A DNA stretch of 64,000 nt from Dioszegia crocea (GCA_001600615.1 BCKK01000002.1:464809-528808), one strand, 5' to 3'; counted from the first letter of the stretch, positions 1 to 11,084 are shown. Numbers and translations: made by a program. Notes: a model not told the origin generated them from the sequence alone.

Positions 1-389
1 ATAATTGTGGCTCCGTTCTCCTTGGCAAATTCGAACCATTCGTCAAAGCCCTTTGGTGGCCGCCTGCCATACCGTTTCTGGTATTCTGCTACCGCCTGAC
101 TCAGAGTCTTACTCTGTCGTTTTATTTTGTCATCGAACACCCTTCGCGCATCCGCCATGAGTTTAGGGATAGGATGATGGATGGGAGGTCGGGGAGCTCC
201 GGCCCTGGCCCGGAGGAACCTGGAGCGAAGTACCGAGGCGGATGCGGATGTCCATCCTTGCGTTGGGGATATGAGTCGATAGGAGGAGGGAGTAAGGGCG
301 TTTAGGATAAGACAGGTCGTGATAGCGATGAGGGAGATGGCCACCAAGCGGAGTCGCGGCGAGAGACCGCTCAGGAAGGTGTGGTTCAT
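1..389 (-). CDS. CAP10-like glycosyltransferase (GT90), N-terminal part, cut by window edge
   Basis: The reading frame starts at an ATG at 389 (complement) and runs open off the left edge, giving about 129 residues. It begins MNHTFLSGLSPRL, followed by a single hydrophobic segment at about residues 14-30, as expected of a type II Golgi membrane protein. Residues about 105-125 contain YQKRYGRRPPKGFDEWFEFA, the signature found just ahead of the catalytic domain in the CAP10/GT90 family. Members of that family in Cryptococcus act on capsule and glycolipid xylosylation in the secretory pathway. The catalytic domain lies outside the window, so acceptor and donor cannot be named. Orientation and start are clear; the family call rests on the YGR-PP-GFD-W-FA motif. 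Confidence 0.72.
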   Translation of the reverse strand, partial: MNHTFLSGLSPRLRLVAISLIAITTCLILNALTPSSYRLISPTQGWTSASASVLRSRFLRARAGAPRPPIHHPIPKLMADARRVFDDKIKRQSKTLSQAVAEYQKRYGRRPPKGFDEWFEFAKENGATI

Positions 390-683
390 GTTGACCTTCG
401 GGGACACAGTGTGAGGCGACTGTTCAACAGATGCGGCACAGCAGAGCCCTGGCCCAGATGGATGTCAATCTACAAGCGGTCTGGACGAGGCGAGGTCTAA
501 GGTATAGTTACGAAGGTCGAGGGTGGAAAATAAACGCGTCCAAGAGGATCGCGCTGACACGGACACGCGGAACCAAAAATGCACCTGACTATACTACAGC
601 ACCATATGGCATGCCTATCTCTCCCCCAACCATATCAGTGCCCTATCGGCGCCTCACTCGCTTTTTCTTCGCACTCTCGAGCG

Positions 684-2972
684 CTACTTGGGAGCTGCCA
701 ATTTTACTTCCGAAGAATAGCTCCCTGAGCTGATCAGCAAGTCGAACGCCAGGCCGCAGGCATGACCTACCCGTAGCACATCAGAATCTCCTGACCCGCT
801 GCTATCCGTTTGGCTGCTATATCAGCTTCGTCTGGCACCTGGGGCTCAGTATGGCGACTTACTCGTACTAATGACTATTCTGCCTTTCCCACCTACCACA
901 ACGTCTGGGCGTAAATCAGTCAAGGGTCACTGTTGGTGAAGAGCTCGGAGGACTCACCCTTGGCTACACAGTTGACCTGATGCAGATTGTTCTGTTCCGC
1001 ACGGACGCCGTTGATAAAGCGTGACTCGTTACCGAGATTCGCAGCGTCAACGAGCACAAATTCGCTGACAGCGCCCTTGATCTCGAAGAGGTAGTTTCTC
1101 TTGAGTACATTCTGAATGTTCAGCAAAGAGCCGTATGAGCGTACTCACGTAGTACTCTCTGTAAATATTAGCGCGGTCAAAGCATCGCCTGATCTCTGTG
1201 AACTCACAGACGATTGCCTGCTTCATCATGGAAGAGGGCCTCTCCAACGTAGTCTGTGGGTCAGTCACGGCACAGGATCCAGTTTGACATACCGCTCAGA
1301 AGGGTATTGGCTTCAATGGGCCTCAGCGCGAAAAGGCCATATCCAGCCGTAGGGCTGATGCCAACCCGAGTCATCTGGAACGTCAACATGGTCGACATGT
1401 GCAACATACCTTTCCGAGATTGAACTGGGGATACTGCGAGGCAAGATTGTCGCAGCACTTCCCTCCCAGATCCGGACCCTCTTCGCCGAGCGGAGACTCC
1501 CAGTGCGAGTCCGGCTCCTCCCTGCATAACTTCAGCTCGCAGCCTTACGATGATCCATGATGGCTCACGGGTGACATAGGTCAGGTTCACACTCGCGTGC
1601 GGCTCTCCTGCAAGCGCAGCTATCCGCCCTGCACCTCATTGTCGAGTTGAATCGACAACGGCATCCCTGGCTCCTCTCCGGCGCATCCACCTTGCCCAAC
1701 GATGCGGGTAGATTCAGGAGGGCGCGCTGCTTCCTCTTCCGAAGAACGCGGAGAGCGGCAGGTTGTGCTTCGTGGATCTATCATTAATGTGTACCAACAC
1801 CGAACTCACCTCTCGGCAAGTGTACGCCGAAAACGCCGGACGCAAAACACAGCTCGCAATGTCCGCCTGATTGGCCAGCAGATCTGCCAGCTTTTCCAGG
1901 TCCGGATCCGACCATTCTTGCTGATGAGTTGGCGAGGCAGTAGCAGCACGGATGCAGACCAGGCAACAAGGCGGAGAATTGGCGAGAGAGGAGGTAGAGT
2001 CTAGTTTGACTGGTGGCGGCAGGTGAGATCGGTCCCAGGGTTTGGGCTTGGCTGCAGTGTCAGTCGAGCGACACAGGTAGTAAGAGACGCATGATCCACT
2101 CACCCATCTCAACATCATGTTGGGCACAACCGAAGGTGCGGCAGGTGTACCAAGAGCAGAACTTTTCGTCCGCGTCCAGATGCATGATGTCCGGGTTATC
2201 GGTAAAGGTCCCTGAGAAGACGGAGGGGATGTCATCCCAAGTCTCAGCCCTTCGTTTTACAGAGCTACGTCCTGAGCCGACGAGACGGGAAGAGGGGAAT
2301 GACGGCAGATCACGCAGGAGGTCGAGATCTTCGAGCAGGTCGCTGTGTATAGGCAGGACCCGAGTCTTGTCTATGGCGCGCCTATCTGCGCCATCTCGGA
2401 TGAGTCGTTGATACGCCTCACGAGCGATGATGTCCGCTGTACATCAGCTAACACCGCCAAGGTTGCTTACCGTTGGGCTCTCTTTCCGACTGGCTACAGA
2501 GCGATGTCTGCTTCCACATTCTCCGCTTATACCTCTTTAATAGCTCAAAATCTTGGTGATCCTGGATGAGCGAGGAGTAGAATGGAGCGAAGCGCTCCGA
2601 GGGCCGACATATAGTACTATCGGCAGCACGACAGAATAGGTATCGTGGCAAGACCTCAATCTCGTCGAGCAGGAGGGTTGACTCAGCACCCTGTTGCAGT
2701 CTGACTGCGTGGCCGGAGCCAGAGTATCCTAATGGTCTTTCGTTGGTCGACTCAAGATCTTCTGTTCCAGCCGCTCCAGCGCCTTCCTGAAGAACAGCAC
2801 CGTCGAAGTAAGCATCCAGAGCGTGCTCTTGAAACTGATTGATGTTGGTCGCGGCGATATACGCTGGGAGGGCTTCGTTGAGTTTGGGTAATGTTGCGTA
2901 GAAGTCTCTATGTGCCCGACGGAGAGCTCGCCTGACCTGTCTTGTGTTGGACGATTTGGAAGTATTGTCCAT
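684..2972 (-). CDS. EZH2: Ezh2-like histone H3K27 methyltransferase (SET domain, PRC2)
   Basis: Twelve exons by my model: 2471-2972, 2104-2436, 1810-2051, 1569-1777, 1410-1521, 1293-1374, 1208-1253, 1149-1158, 958-1111, 863-904, 771-831, 684-729, summing to 1839 nt (612 aa). In order: a cysteine cluster near residue 265 (FCSWYTCRTFGCAQHD) like the C5 region of EZH2; a CXC pre-SET domain near 395-428 (GCRCRFNSTMRCRADSCACR, then ARECEPDLC); then a SET domain from about 467 (GYGLFALRP, DYVGEALF, FVLVDAANLGN, RFINGV, AGQEILMCYG). The CXC-SET order is diagnostic of the Enhancer-of-zeste class, the catalytic subunit of PRC2 acting in the nucleus. The NHS motif is replaced by NGV (residues 546-548). 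If the last donor is not used, translation stops at 767-769 right after CYG. Exon 8 is only 10 nt, but the spacing from GEALF to YLFEI equals that of plant homologues. Two introns (31-32 nt) are very short, so those junctions are least certain. Confidence 0.85.
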
Positions 2973-3179
2973 GGCGATGATGTGTTGGGCAATAGAATGT
3001 GAGATACAGATGATGATGGGACTGTGCGTCACGTCTTCGTTTGGCGCGACGCGTCTGGCTTGCCACGTGCCGTCGCACGGACTAGCTCGCGTTTCAGAAT
3101 TTCTCAACTGTGGATAGCATGCATCTGCTGTGGCACACCTTAGTATACCGTTCACCTCTATCCAACATCCCTTCCCGAT
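2973..3179. promoter_or_regulatory. Divergent promoter between EZH2-like and WD40 genes
   Basis: The 207 bp between two start codons pointing away from each other must hold both promoters. No clear TATA box or repeated element is visible. The only inference is possible shared regulation of the two genes. Confidence 0.5.
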
Positions 3180-4506
3180 ATGCCGACCACCGACACAGAT
3201 CTGCTCTTTCAGACCGACAAGGATCTCAAAGATGCCGCGCGCCGATCAAAGAAAATCACAGCGACTCAATCGCTAGGTAGACCGCTCTCCCTGTCGAGCA
3301 AAGTTCTGCGCGTGCTAGTCGAAGGGAATACAGCTTGGACAGCGGAATCCGGATGGCAGGCTCGATCTATCGATCTCAAAGTGAGCATCAGTATATCTCT
3401 TGAGATGATCACGTGTTTACAATCAGACAGGAGGGACCAAACGGCTGTTCCGAGGTCATACAGGACCGGTGACATGTGTTGCGATATTTCCTGGACCTGC
3501 CGGTTCACTGCTTCTCACGGGTTCATGGGATAAGACCATCAAAGTATGGGACACGACGGTGAGCATTCCGTATGGTGTTTTGTAAACGAGCGCAGAACTA
3601 ATATTCTCAGACTGGCATATGTCAACGCACATTACCAGGCCATTCAGACTTTGTCAAATCCCTCACTATCCTCCCCGGTCCTGCACTCCTATCCACCTCC
3701 TCCGATCGTACTGTCCGGCTATGGGATCTGAAACCTCTATCGAATGGCTCAGACCCTATATGCGTTCAGATCTTGCGTCAACATACCCGTCCAGCTGAAT
3801 GCGCGGCCTGGCGAGCCGGAACGAAAGACCACCCCGAATTCATCGTTTGGACGGCCGACTCTCTCGGTGCGATCAAGCAGTGGGTGTATGATGAGGCGAA
3901 GGTGGCTTTACGACTAGATAAAGAACTCAAATCTCATGATACGAGTGTCTCTCAACTTCGGGCTTGTTCCGCTGGTGTATGGAGTGGTGAGTTTGTCTGC
4001 TCAATGAAATGTGTGCTTGCTGATATCACCAGCGTCCATGGATAATACCGCCATGTTCCACAAATTAGACGGCACACAACCCCTACGGATAGTCGAAACA
4101 ACCTACATCCGCTCAATCCTACCAATGGAGCACGTCGAAGGAGCTGAACATCTCCTGTTGACAGGGTCAGACGACGAAAACATCAGGGTGTACGATATCG
4201 AAGATGGAGAAAAGGGAGTGCCGAGATTACTCGCTGTCGTACCGGGGCATGCGTATCAGGTGTCAGATCTTAGTGTGTGGGGCAGTGGCGGGGCATGGGA
4301 AGTGCTATCGGCGAGCTTTGACCAGACAATAAGGAGGTGGTCCCTTCAAGGTGAGCTCGCATTGAAAGTCTGAGCTGATCCCAGACCTGCTTCATCCCAA
4401 ACAGATCGAAGATATTGCGCCACCGGACGAGGTGGAGGAGGACAATGGAGGTATGACGGCGGAAGAGGCTCGAGAGTTGGAGGATCTCCTCTCAGATTCT
4501 GAATGA
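3180..4506 (+). CDS. WD40-repeat beta-propeller protein
   Basis: Five exons (3180-3380, 3427-3558, 3611-3986, 4033-4350, 4385-4506) give 1149 nt, 382 aa. WD repeats are plain: LLTGSWDKTIKVWD, LLSTSSDRTVRLWDL, SADSLGAIKQW-type, LLTGSDDENIRVYDI and VLSASFDQTIRRWSL, with GH dipeptides ahead of several blades. The tail is acidic (PPDEVEEDNGG, MTAEEARELEDLLSDSE). Such short propellers are scaffolds in complexes; no catalytic or targeting signal is seen. Orthologues with the same acidic TAEEARELEDLL-like tail occur widely in fungi but I know of no assigned role. It is divergent from the EZH2-like gene; PRC2 contains WD40 subunits (Eed, Msl1), but nothing in this sequence marks it as one of them. 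Confidence 0.85.
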
Positions 4507-5288
4507 GATCATGCCTAGGCCGTGTCTATTTTGATGGTTCGGCCGCCAGCTGACTAACATCTTCTCAAGCTAATGTACACCTCCTCGCAGCATGAGCTAC
4601 CCGGCAATAGCTGGTCATTAGTTGAAGATTCAAGTCATCTCGATAAGAAGCTGACTTGGCCCCTTTTCGGTGGCAAAAAAGAGGACTTTGTGAGTGTATT
4701 GGGCATGTCCATTGTAACGCTCTGGGTTGACCAAAGTACGGCTTGATAGGAGATGACCAGAGTCAGTCAGATAAGATAATGCCTACACTAATCGGGCACC
4801 TTACCGGATTCTTGGCTACCAAGCTTTCAGCTTACCAAGGAAATCCCTACTCAGACTTTGCGGCTCTAGCTCACGCGTCAATTCGATTTCACCCAAGATT
4901 TTTCTCATGCAATCTCACCAGTAGTCATCGCGTATCTACCTATGCTGAATGCTTGCTCTAGCGTGAGCGTGCTCATGCATATCTTCCTCATGTCCACTGA
5001 CCAAGATAAGAGCAGTACGTAGAGCCTGGGCGTGTCGTAATCAGGCCCCGCTGACAATTTAAGGTTTTCCGATATAGCCGCAGATAGCCGGTGAATGAAG
5101 ACTGAACCATGTGGACGTTTCTGAAGATAGCGAAATTTTGAACAGGTGGAGCAGATGGAACACCCAAAGTGCACTAGCGAGGGCCTGGTCCCGTGCATCT
5201 GGTCCAGCATGGCGGATCGAAACTTATCATAAGCGTCCAGCGCAAGCCTGAACTGATCCTGCAACCGCATCTCCACCTCCCCACAAAA
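4507..5288. other. Intergenic region without a supported gene
   Basis: The 782 bp between the WD40 stop and the transporter ATG hold the 3' end of one gene and the promoter of the next. Short open frames on both strands lack splice-consistent continuations or recognisable domains. Confidence 0.5.
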
Positions 5289-7203
5289 ATGTCGAGTTCG
5301 GCTGCTGCTCACGGTCTGGGTCACCAAAGCGAGAAGGGCCTTGCCCTTCGACCGATAGGCGACACCACACCCCGTCTCCTACAGGGCGATCCGGAACGAC
5401 ATGAGTCCAACGACGATGACCGGTCAAAAGACACCTTTGAAGCAGAGGTCACGGCCGTCACTGGTCCTGCCGGGGAGCTCGACGATGAGAGTCAGCATCG
5501 GAGTGGCATCCGCGGGATGCTCCACCGTCATCGTCGACCCCTCTGGCACCTATTCTTCTGCCTCCTGTCTACAGGATGGTGGATCGCCTCCCTTATCCTC
5601 CACCGAAACGACAAGAACTGGGTCGTCCCCTTCCTCCTCTGGCTCGCCCTTAACCTCCGTCTCCTCACCTTCTACACTGGGGTCCGCTTCATTGCGGAGC
5701 CTATCAAGTGGGTCTGGCAGCACACTGCTGTCAAGATCCAGAGCCTTATCCCCGAACGTCTCCGCACTCTCGCGGGTGCCGGTGTCGCCATCGCGGCCAT
5801 CCTCGTCGGCGCCTTCGTATCTGAGGAGACCGCCGACAACACGCGAGCGAACCGAGGCGTCAGCATCCTCGGGCTCGTCGTCATCCTCTTTGGCTTCTGG
5901 GCAACCAGTAAGCACCGGCATGCAGTCAACTGGCGAACTGTCATCGTCGGGATGCTCGCTCAGTACCTCGTCGGGCTGTTCGTCCTGCGCTCGCAGGTCG
6001 GTTATGATATCTTCAAATTCATTGCCGACCGGGCGGGCGACCTCCTTGGCTTTGCCCGGGACGGTGTGGCGTTCATCACCAGTCCTCAAATTGCCGCCAC
6101 TGGCAACTTCTTCTTTGGTGTCATTCCTGCCATCATCTTCTTCATTTCCATCGTACAAGTGAGTCTACTACCTCCTACTGCATGACATTGCTGACAGATA
6201 GGTCCTCTACTACGTTGGCTTCATCCAGTGGTTCGTCCTCAAATTCGCATCATTCGTCTTCTGGGCGCTCGGTGTCTCCGGTGCCGAGGCCGTCGTTGCA
6301 GCCGCCACCCCCTTCATCGGTCAGGGCGAGTCAGCCATGCTGGTTCGTCCTTTTGTCCCTCTCATGACCAAAGCCGAGATCCACCAAGTCATGACTTGCG
6401 GTTTCGCCACCATCTCTGGATCCGTCCTCGTCGGGTACATCGGTCTTGGCCTCAACGCCGAAGTACTCGTGTCCTCCTGCATCATGTCCATCCCCGCATC
6501 CCTAGCTATCTCCAAGCTTCGATACCCCGAGACGGAGGAATCCCTCACTGCCGGTCGGGCCGTTGTGCCTGAGAGCGAGGAGAAGCACGAGAATGCTCTG
6601 CACGCGTTTGCCAACGGTGCTATGCTCGGTCTTCGCATTGCGGGCAGTATCATTGCTGCCTTGCTCTGTGTGATTGCGCTCGTCGGTCTCATCAACGCCC
6701 TGCTCACCTGGTGGGGTCGTTACATCAACATCAACGGTCCCCTCCTTACCCTCCAAACCATATTTGGCTACGTCTTCTACCCCGTTGCGTTCCTGTTGGG
6801 TGTCAGTCGAGAGGGAGACGATATTTTGAAGGTGGCTAGGTTGATTGCTGAGAAGGTTATCACGGTCAGTTTTAACGATGATTTTATGCCAGAATAGAGC
6901 TGACATGGCCAGAACGAGTACAACGCCTTCAGCGCACTCGCGACCAACGCCGACTACGCCAACCTCACCGCTCGGTCGAGGTTGATTGCGACCTACGCCT
7001 GCTGCGGCTTTGGCAACATTGGCAGTCTGGGTATCCAGATTGGTATCCTTGGCCAATTTGCTCCGGGCAGAGGTGGTGATATCTCGCGCTTGGCATTCTC
7101 TGCGCTTATCGCGGGAGTGTTCTCCACCCTCACATCAGCCTCCATCGCTGGTCTCGTCATCACGACTCAGACGACCTCCTTCACACCGGCGGCAGCTGCT
7201 TGA
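5289..7203 (+). CDS. Concentrative nucleoside transporter (CNT family)
   Basis: Three exons (5289-6158, 6202-6864, 6913-7203) encode 607 aa. After a hydrophilic N-terminus of about 100 residues come some 12 hydrophobic segments. Family signatures: EAVVAAATPFIGQGESAMLV in the middle, the substrate-binding GQxE stretch, and NEYNAFSALA followed by SRLIATYACCGFGNIGSLGI near the C-terminus, which match the NEF and second-half binding motifs of CNT proteins. These carriers import nucleosides at the plasma membrane driven by sodium or proton gradients; fungal ones (Candida CNT) are proton-coupled. The upstream in-frame extension has no ATG supporting a longer start, and MSSSAAAHG at 5289 follows an A-rich context (ACAAAAATG). 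Which nucleosides are carried cannot be read from sequence. Confidence 0.92.
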
Positions 7204-7332
7204 GTGGGGAAAGGGGCGATTGGAGGTGAAGGGGGTTTGAGGCGGTCGGATCGTGTGCTCGGCATCTTGCGATGAGAGTGATTTGTCGGGGGGCCGGTTG
7301 GGCGGGAGATGGGATCTAGTTCCTAGATCTGA

Positions 7333-7353
7333 AACTGTTTCAGAAACAGTTTA
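7333..7353. repeat. Perfect 9-bp inverted repeat downstream of the CNT gene
   Basis: AAACTGTTT, a 3-nt spacer, AAACAGTTT. It overlaps a second palindrome (CTGAAAC-T-GTTTCAG). It sits 130 bp past the transporter stop and 90 bp before the next ATG, so it could be part of a 3' UTR hairpin or a factor-binding site of the GST-like gene. Confidence 0.6.
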
Positions 7354-7441
7354 GTACGTCACCCGTGAGAATTTGTACCTCGTTGATGCATACAATATTC
7401 CCATACTCTCACTCTAGTTCAGACAGCTCACACAGGTACAC

Positions 7442-8212
7442 ATGAGCGACATGCCGCCAGAGTATGCCTACCAGCCGGATGTGATTCTGTACGATCAGGC
7501 AAATACGAGGAATGTCTGCTGCTCGCCTCTGGTCTGGCAGATCCGTATGGCGCTTCGATACAAAAGGGTATCTTACGAGGTGGTCTTTCTGGAATTTGCA
7601 GATATACCTGATAAGCTCAAAGCACTGTAAGTGGTTCACCTCACTTAATGGTGCTTCGCACTGAGTATCAGTGACATGCCTCTAGGATTGAACACAAAGT
7701 ATCGCGTTCCCGCCATCGTCCACCGTCCGACAAACACCAAAATTATAGACGCTATCGAGATTATTGACTTTCTAAACCTTCAATACGCCTTCTTCACCAT
7801 CACTCCTTCCCCACCCGAGCTCGAAGCACACTTCCGATACGTCATGATGGCGCTATACCAGGTCGTCGTCGTTCCCCGATCACTACTCATCCTCAGCCCG
7901 CGATCTGCCCTTGCCTATCGCCGGGATCACGAAGCAATGTGCAAGCATCCGCTCGAAGACTACCTGGCGGAAGAGGACGAGTATTGGGAGAGGTATATCG
8001 GGGATTTGAGGCTGCTGGGTGAGGCGCTCTTGCTGCAGAAGGGGAAGAAGCATTACCTCTACAGCGACTTCCAACCTAGTATGCTCGACCTCCTCATTGC
8101 AGGGACGATGCTCGGCGCGCGAGTGGTTCACGAGGAGGTGTATCTCCGTACCCTAGACTTCCCCGGGTTCAGCGAAATGATGATGTCGTGTATTGACCTC
8201 ATTGAGAATTAG
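7442..8212 (+). CDS. Glutathione S-transferase-like protein
   Basis: Two exons (7442-7626 and 7672-8212) encode 241 aa. The N-terminal half has a thioredoxin-fold GST pattern: DVILYDQANTRNVCCSPLVW, then IRMALRYKRVSYEVVFLEF, a cis-proline region YRVPAIVHRP, and DAIEIIDFLN, the glutathione gamma-glutamyl-binding ES/DA position. The C-terminal half is helical, as in GST C-terminal domains. The SPxVW-R-AL-KKVSYE layout resembles the fungal GstB/beta-etherase-like branch, cytosolic enzymes for conjugation or reduction. Two adjacent cysteines precede SPLVW; a cysteine there would suggest an omega-like thiol-transfer activity, but this is inference. No targeting signal. Confidence 0.75.
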
Positions 8213-8476
8213 CAAGGGTGAGCTCGGAGTCGGTCGCGCTTATCAGCTCTAGGCCAAGCACGATGGTGTTGACGGCAGTAGACGTCGGCGAAGGCGTCTC
8301 TACCGGCAAGAATTAGACAAGGATCACATTTGATATCTTCCGAAATGTAGCCCTGAATTGACCCTCAGTCCAATCCTTCAGTGGACCCATGATGATTAAC
8401 GCTTAGAATATAGAGTATAGATGTCCGCTACAGATACAGCTATCGCCTATTCGCTCCCCTCCACGCTAAGGCTCCC

Positions 8477-10474
8477 CTACTCAGATGCCTTCTCCGTCCG
8501 ATCTGAATCCACAGTCTCCAAGGCCGGCCTGCCGAGATCAACCAGACTTGATCGACTCCCCCTATCATCGCCCCTCTGCATGCTCTCGCTCGTCACTGGA
8601 CCTTCCCCGATAGTAGGTTTCCCAGCCCACGGGTCGGCGAATAACATTGTGCCACCTTTCTCCCTCTCACTTGCACTACCTCCCACTGGCCCTGCGCCCT
8701 CCCCACTTTCGTCCGACTCTTCAGAACTCGACAGACTCCGTCCCGTCAGACTTGGTCTAGGTGTCCAGCCTCGCCTTGGTCCCGGGTCATCAGCCTCTTC
8801 GGCGGCCAGCAAAGAATGAGTGGGATTTGCGATGGAGCTTCTGTGCCGACGAGCAGGCGAGCCATAGTTGAGGGATGGGCCGACGTGTGATGAGGAAGTA
8901 GAGCGGGGTGATGCGGGTGAATGATACAGTTTAGAATGATGCGGCCCAACATCGGATTGGTCGCGTGTGCTGGAGCGTTCGGAAGCTTCGATCCTAGTGC
9001 TGGCTGATAAGGCATGATGTATCGGCATGCTAGATCTCCTCGCCAATCCCCCTGATGATCCTTGGGCTGACCATTCGTCGTCCTGTCTGTCCTGCTTTTC
9101 CTCCCCTGCTTCAGTTGCCAGTACGCTACCGCTCCGCCGTGTACGTTCTCGCAGACTAGACCGCCTCGTGACTTCCCCAGTCTCCCCATCTCTGCCAATC
9201 CGCACTGTGCTCCCGCTTCCCTGGCTCGACCCCACACTCAGCACGCTTTCCCGCCGGTTGTACAGCCTGTGACTTGTGATTTGTCCAGGCCCGCCATATC
9301 CCGCCAGAGGAATGGAGATGCTGGATCGAGAATTGATTGCTCGTTGGGGACTGAAGGGCTGAGTTGCCAAAGGTCCAAGCGAAGATACAGGCATGGACCC
9401 ACGTCGAGCGAGTAGAGAGGGAGGAACGGGTTGGTGTAGATGTTTAGGAGGGAAGAGGATTGAGGCTCGCCGAACGGAATGGTTGTAGGGTGATGGTGGA
9501 GGGTATGAGGTGTTATCAGGGGGACCGGGATAGATTGAGGATATGCTAGGTAGAGGGATTCCGGAGCCTAACTCAGTTGTGGCAGAGTGGATAATGCTCG
9601 GTCTACGACCGCCAGCGGGGATGGTTGCTATGGTAGATGTGGTTGAGCTACGCCGTGTCTGTGGTGGCGATGGGTAGCCAGTGGCCGTGGCGGAGGTATG
9701 GGTGGAAGAAGACGAAGATGAAGAGGGGTGAAGCATAGGCCGAGCGATGATGCTGTTTCGACGATGGGTTTGGCCAAGGGCTAGACCGAGAGGGATAGAG
9801 CCGCGACTCATCGAGGATGTAGATCCGCGGGAGTAGGATGAGGATGTGGAAGATGTAGTGGAGGATGAGCTTGTCGAAGCGCGCATATGTGCCGATTCGA
9901 CGTTTGAACTGTGGAGAGGGTGTCCCACTTCGTATTCTGGGTACTCAAATGCGCCGAGTTCGGCCGTGGGGGTACTGCGGAGGGGGATGGAGGGACAAGA
10001 GCCGAAAGAAAATGAAGAAGAGGGTAAGGGATCTTCGTCAGGCGAGCGAGGAGGGGATCGCGCTACGGGTATTGACATTGCCTGGGATGTGGAGCGAGGG
10101 GGAAAGCGATCTTCTGAAGACCACGAGGAATGAGGTGGGGAGTCCAGGTCGGTAGGAGGAGAGAGTGGTCGCCCGAACGAGAAGCCCGCGAACTGATCTA
10201 AGGCCTCCGCTTTAGGATCAGGCCGCGTCCTATACGCCTGGTTGACTGGCGTAGAGTCTGCCTCTTTCCTCCCGCCTTGTCCTGCCCATGTTCCACGAAG
10301 AACAGATGCCTCGGGGATAGTATCTAATCCATCCTCCTCCCCATCGTTATCCGCCAGAACGAGGCGCTCGGTAGCCTTGTCGAGGCCGAGATCTGACATA
10401 GGCGTGAGAGGTGGACCAGAATAGATGTCTGCCGATGAGGTGGAAGAGCGCGGTGAAGCGAGTGGAGAAGCCAT
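8477..10474 (-). CDS. Ser-rich, likely disordered protein with many RRxS kinase sites
   Basis: A single 665-codon frame from an ATG at 10474. I do not recognise a folded domain. The protein is rich in Ser, Pro and Arg, begins MASPLASPRSSTSSADIYSG and is low-complexity throughout. It carries at least eight RRxS motifs (RRNS, RRSS three times, RRPS, RRAS, RRGS, RRES), the consensus of PKA and other basophilic AGC kinases. Two of them, RRGSMP and RRSSMP, also fit the RxxSxP pattern bound by 14-3-3 proteins. This suggests a phospho-regulated scaffold or signalling substrate, but function is unknown. No intron was needed, unusual here; the absence of stop codons over 2 kb and biased composition support it as real. 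Confidence 0.75.
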   Translation of the reverse strand: MASPLASPRSSTSSADIYSGPPLTPMSDLGLDKATERLVLADNDGEEDGLDTIPEASVLRGTWAGQGGRKEADSTPVNQAYRTRPDPKAEALDQFAGFSFGRPLSPPTDLDSPPHSSWSSEDRFPPRSTSQAMSIPVARSPPRSPDEDPLPSSSFSFGSCPSIPLRSTPTAELGAFEYPEYEVGHPLHSSNVESAHMRASTSSSSTTSSTSSSYSRGSTSSMSRGSIPLGLALGQTHRRNSIIARPMLHPSSSSSSSTHTSATATGYPSPPQTRRSSTTSTIATIPAGGRRPSIIHSATTELGSGIPLPSISSIYPGPPDNTSYPPPSPYNHSVRRASILFPPKHLHQPVPPSLLARRGSMPVSSLGPLATQPFSPQRAINSRSSISIPLAGYGGPGQITSHRLYNRRESVLSVGSSQGSGSTVRIGRDGETGEVTRRSSLRERTRRSGSVLATEAGEEKQDRQDDEWSAQGSSGGLARRSSMPIHHALSASTRIEASERSSTRDQSDVGPHHSKLYHSPASPRSTSSSHVGPSLNYGSPARRHRSSIANPTHSLLAAEEADDPGPRRGWTPRPSLTGRSLSSSEESDESGEGAGPVGGSASEREKGGTMLFADPWAGKPTIGEGPVTSESMQRGDDRGSRSSLVDLGRPALETVDSDRTEKASE

Positions 10475-11084
10475 AGTGGCTAGGCCCCAGAGTTGGGATG
10501 ATGACCTAGGGAGACGATCAGTTGAAAAAATCTTTTGCTAGACTTGAGCGGACGTACTGTTTCGGATTCAGGCGATGCCTGTGATGGTTGGTCGATGGAT
10601 CTGATGTGTGGTGGTCTCTTGCGCAAATCTCTGGCGGGATCCAACACAATCTCGATGTGGATGATACCAGCAACGAGTGCGAGTCAAGTGATCATCTCTC
10701 CAAACAATTCTTTGCTCTACCTTTATTTCTACCGGTGGATGACACTCTCCCTCTCGTGATTGTGCGACAAGGATGCCGGGAAAGGGCGCGCTTTGGACCC
10801 TGGATGTCTTGCCGTGCCCGTTCCTGGTTCCTGTCCATCCCTGAATCATGCCGGAAAGTCCAGATCTCCCCTGACCCTCCACTTCCGACGCTGTCCGAAG
10901 GCCGCCGAGTACATAAGCCAATGCATGGCGGTCCAGGCCGAGTAGAGTTGGCAATGCTCGTCCGGTATCATTCATCCAGCGGCCAAAAGTCAGATGCATA
11001 AAGAAGTACATGTCCGTCCGTCCAATCCCATTCGGCAGAATGGCAATCCAACCAAAAGAATGGGAACAACCCAAAGAGGAAAAG
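10475..11084. other. Intergenic region, promoter side of the Ser-rich gene
   Basis: 610 bp between two minus-strand genes. It should contain the 5' UTR and promoter of the Ser-rich gene and the 3' UTR of the Pin4-like gene. No convincing coding or repeated structure was seen. Confidence 0.5.

Noticed and set aside
5401..6162. Long Ser/Pro-rich frames overlapping the CNT gene on both strands
   Set aside because: They are out-of-frame readings of the transporter exon, whose own frame carries the family motifs.
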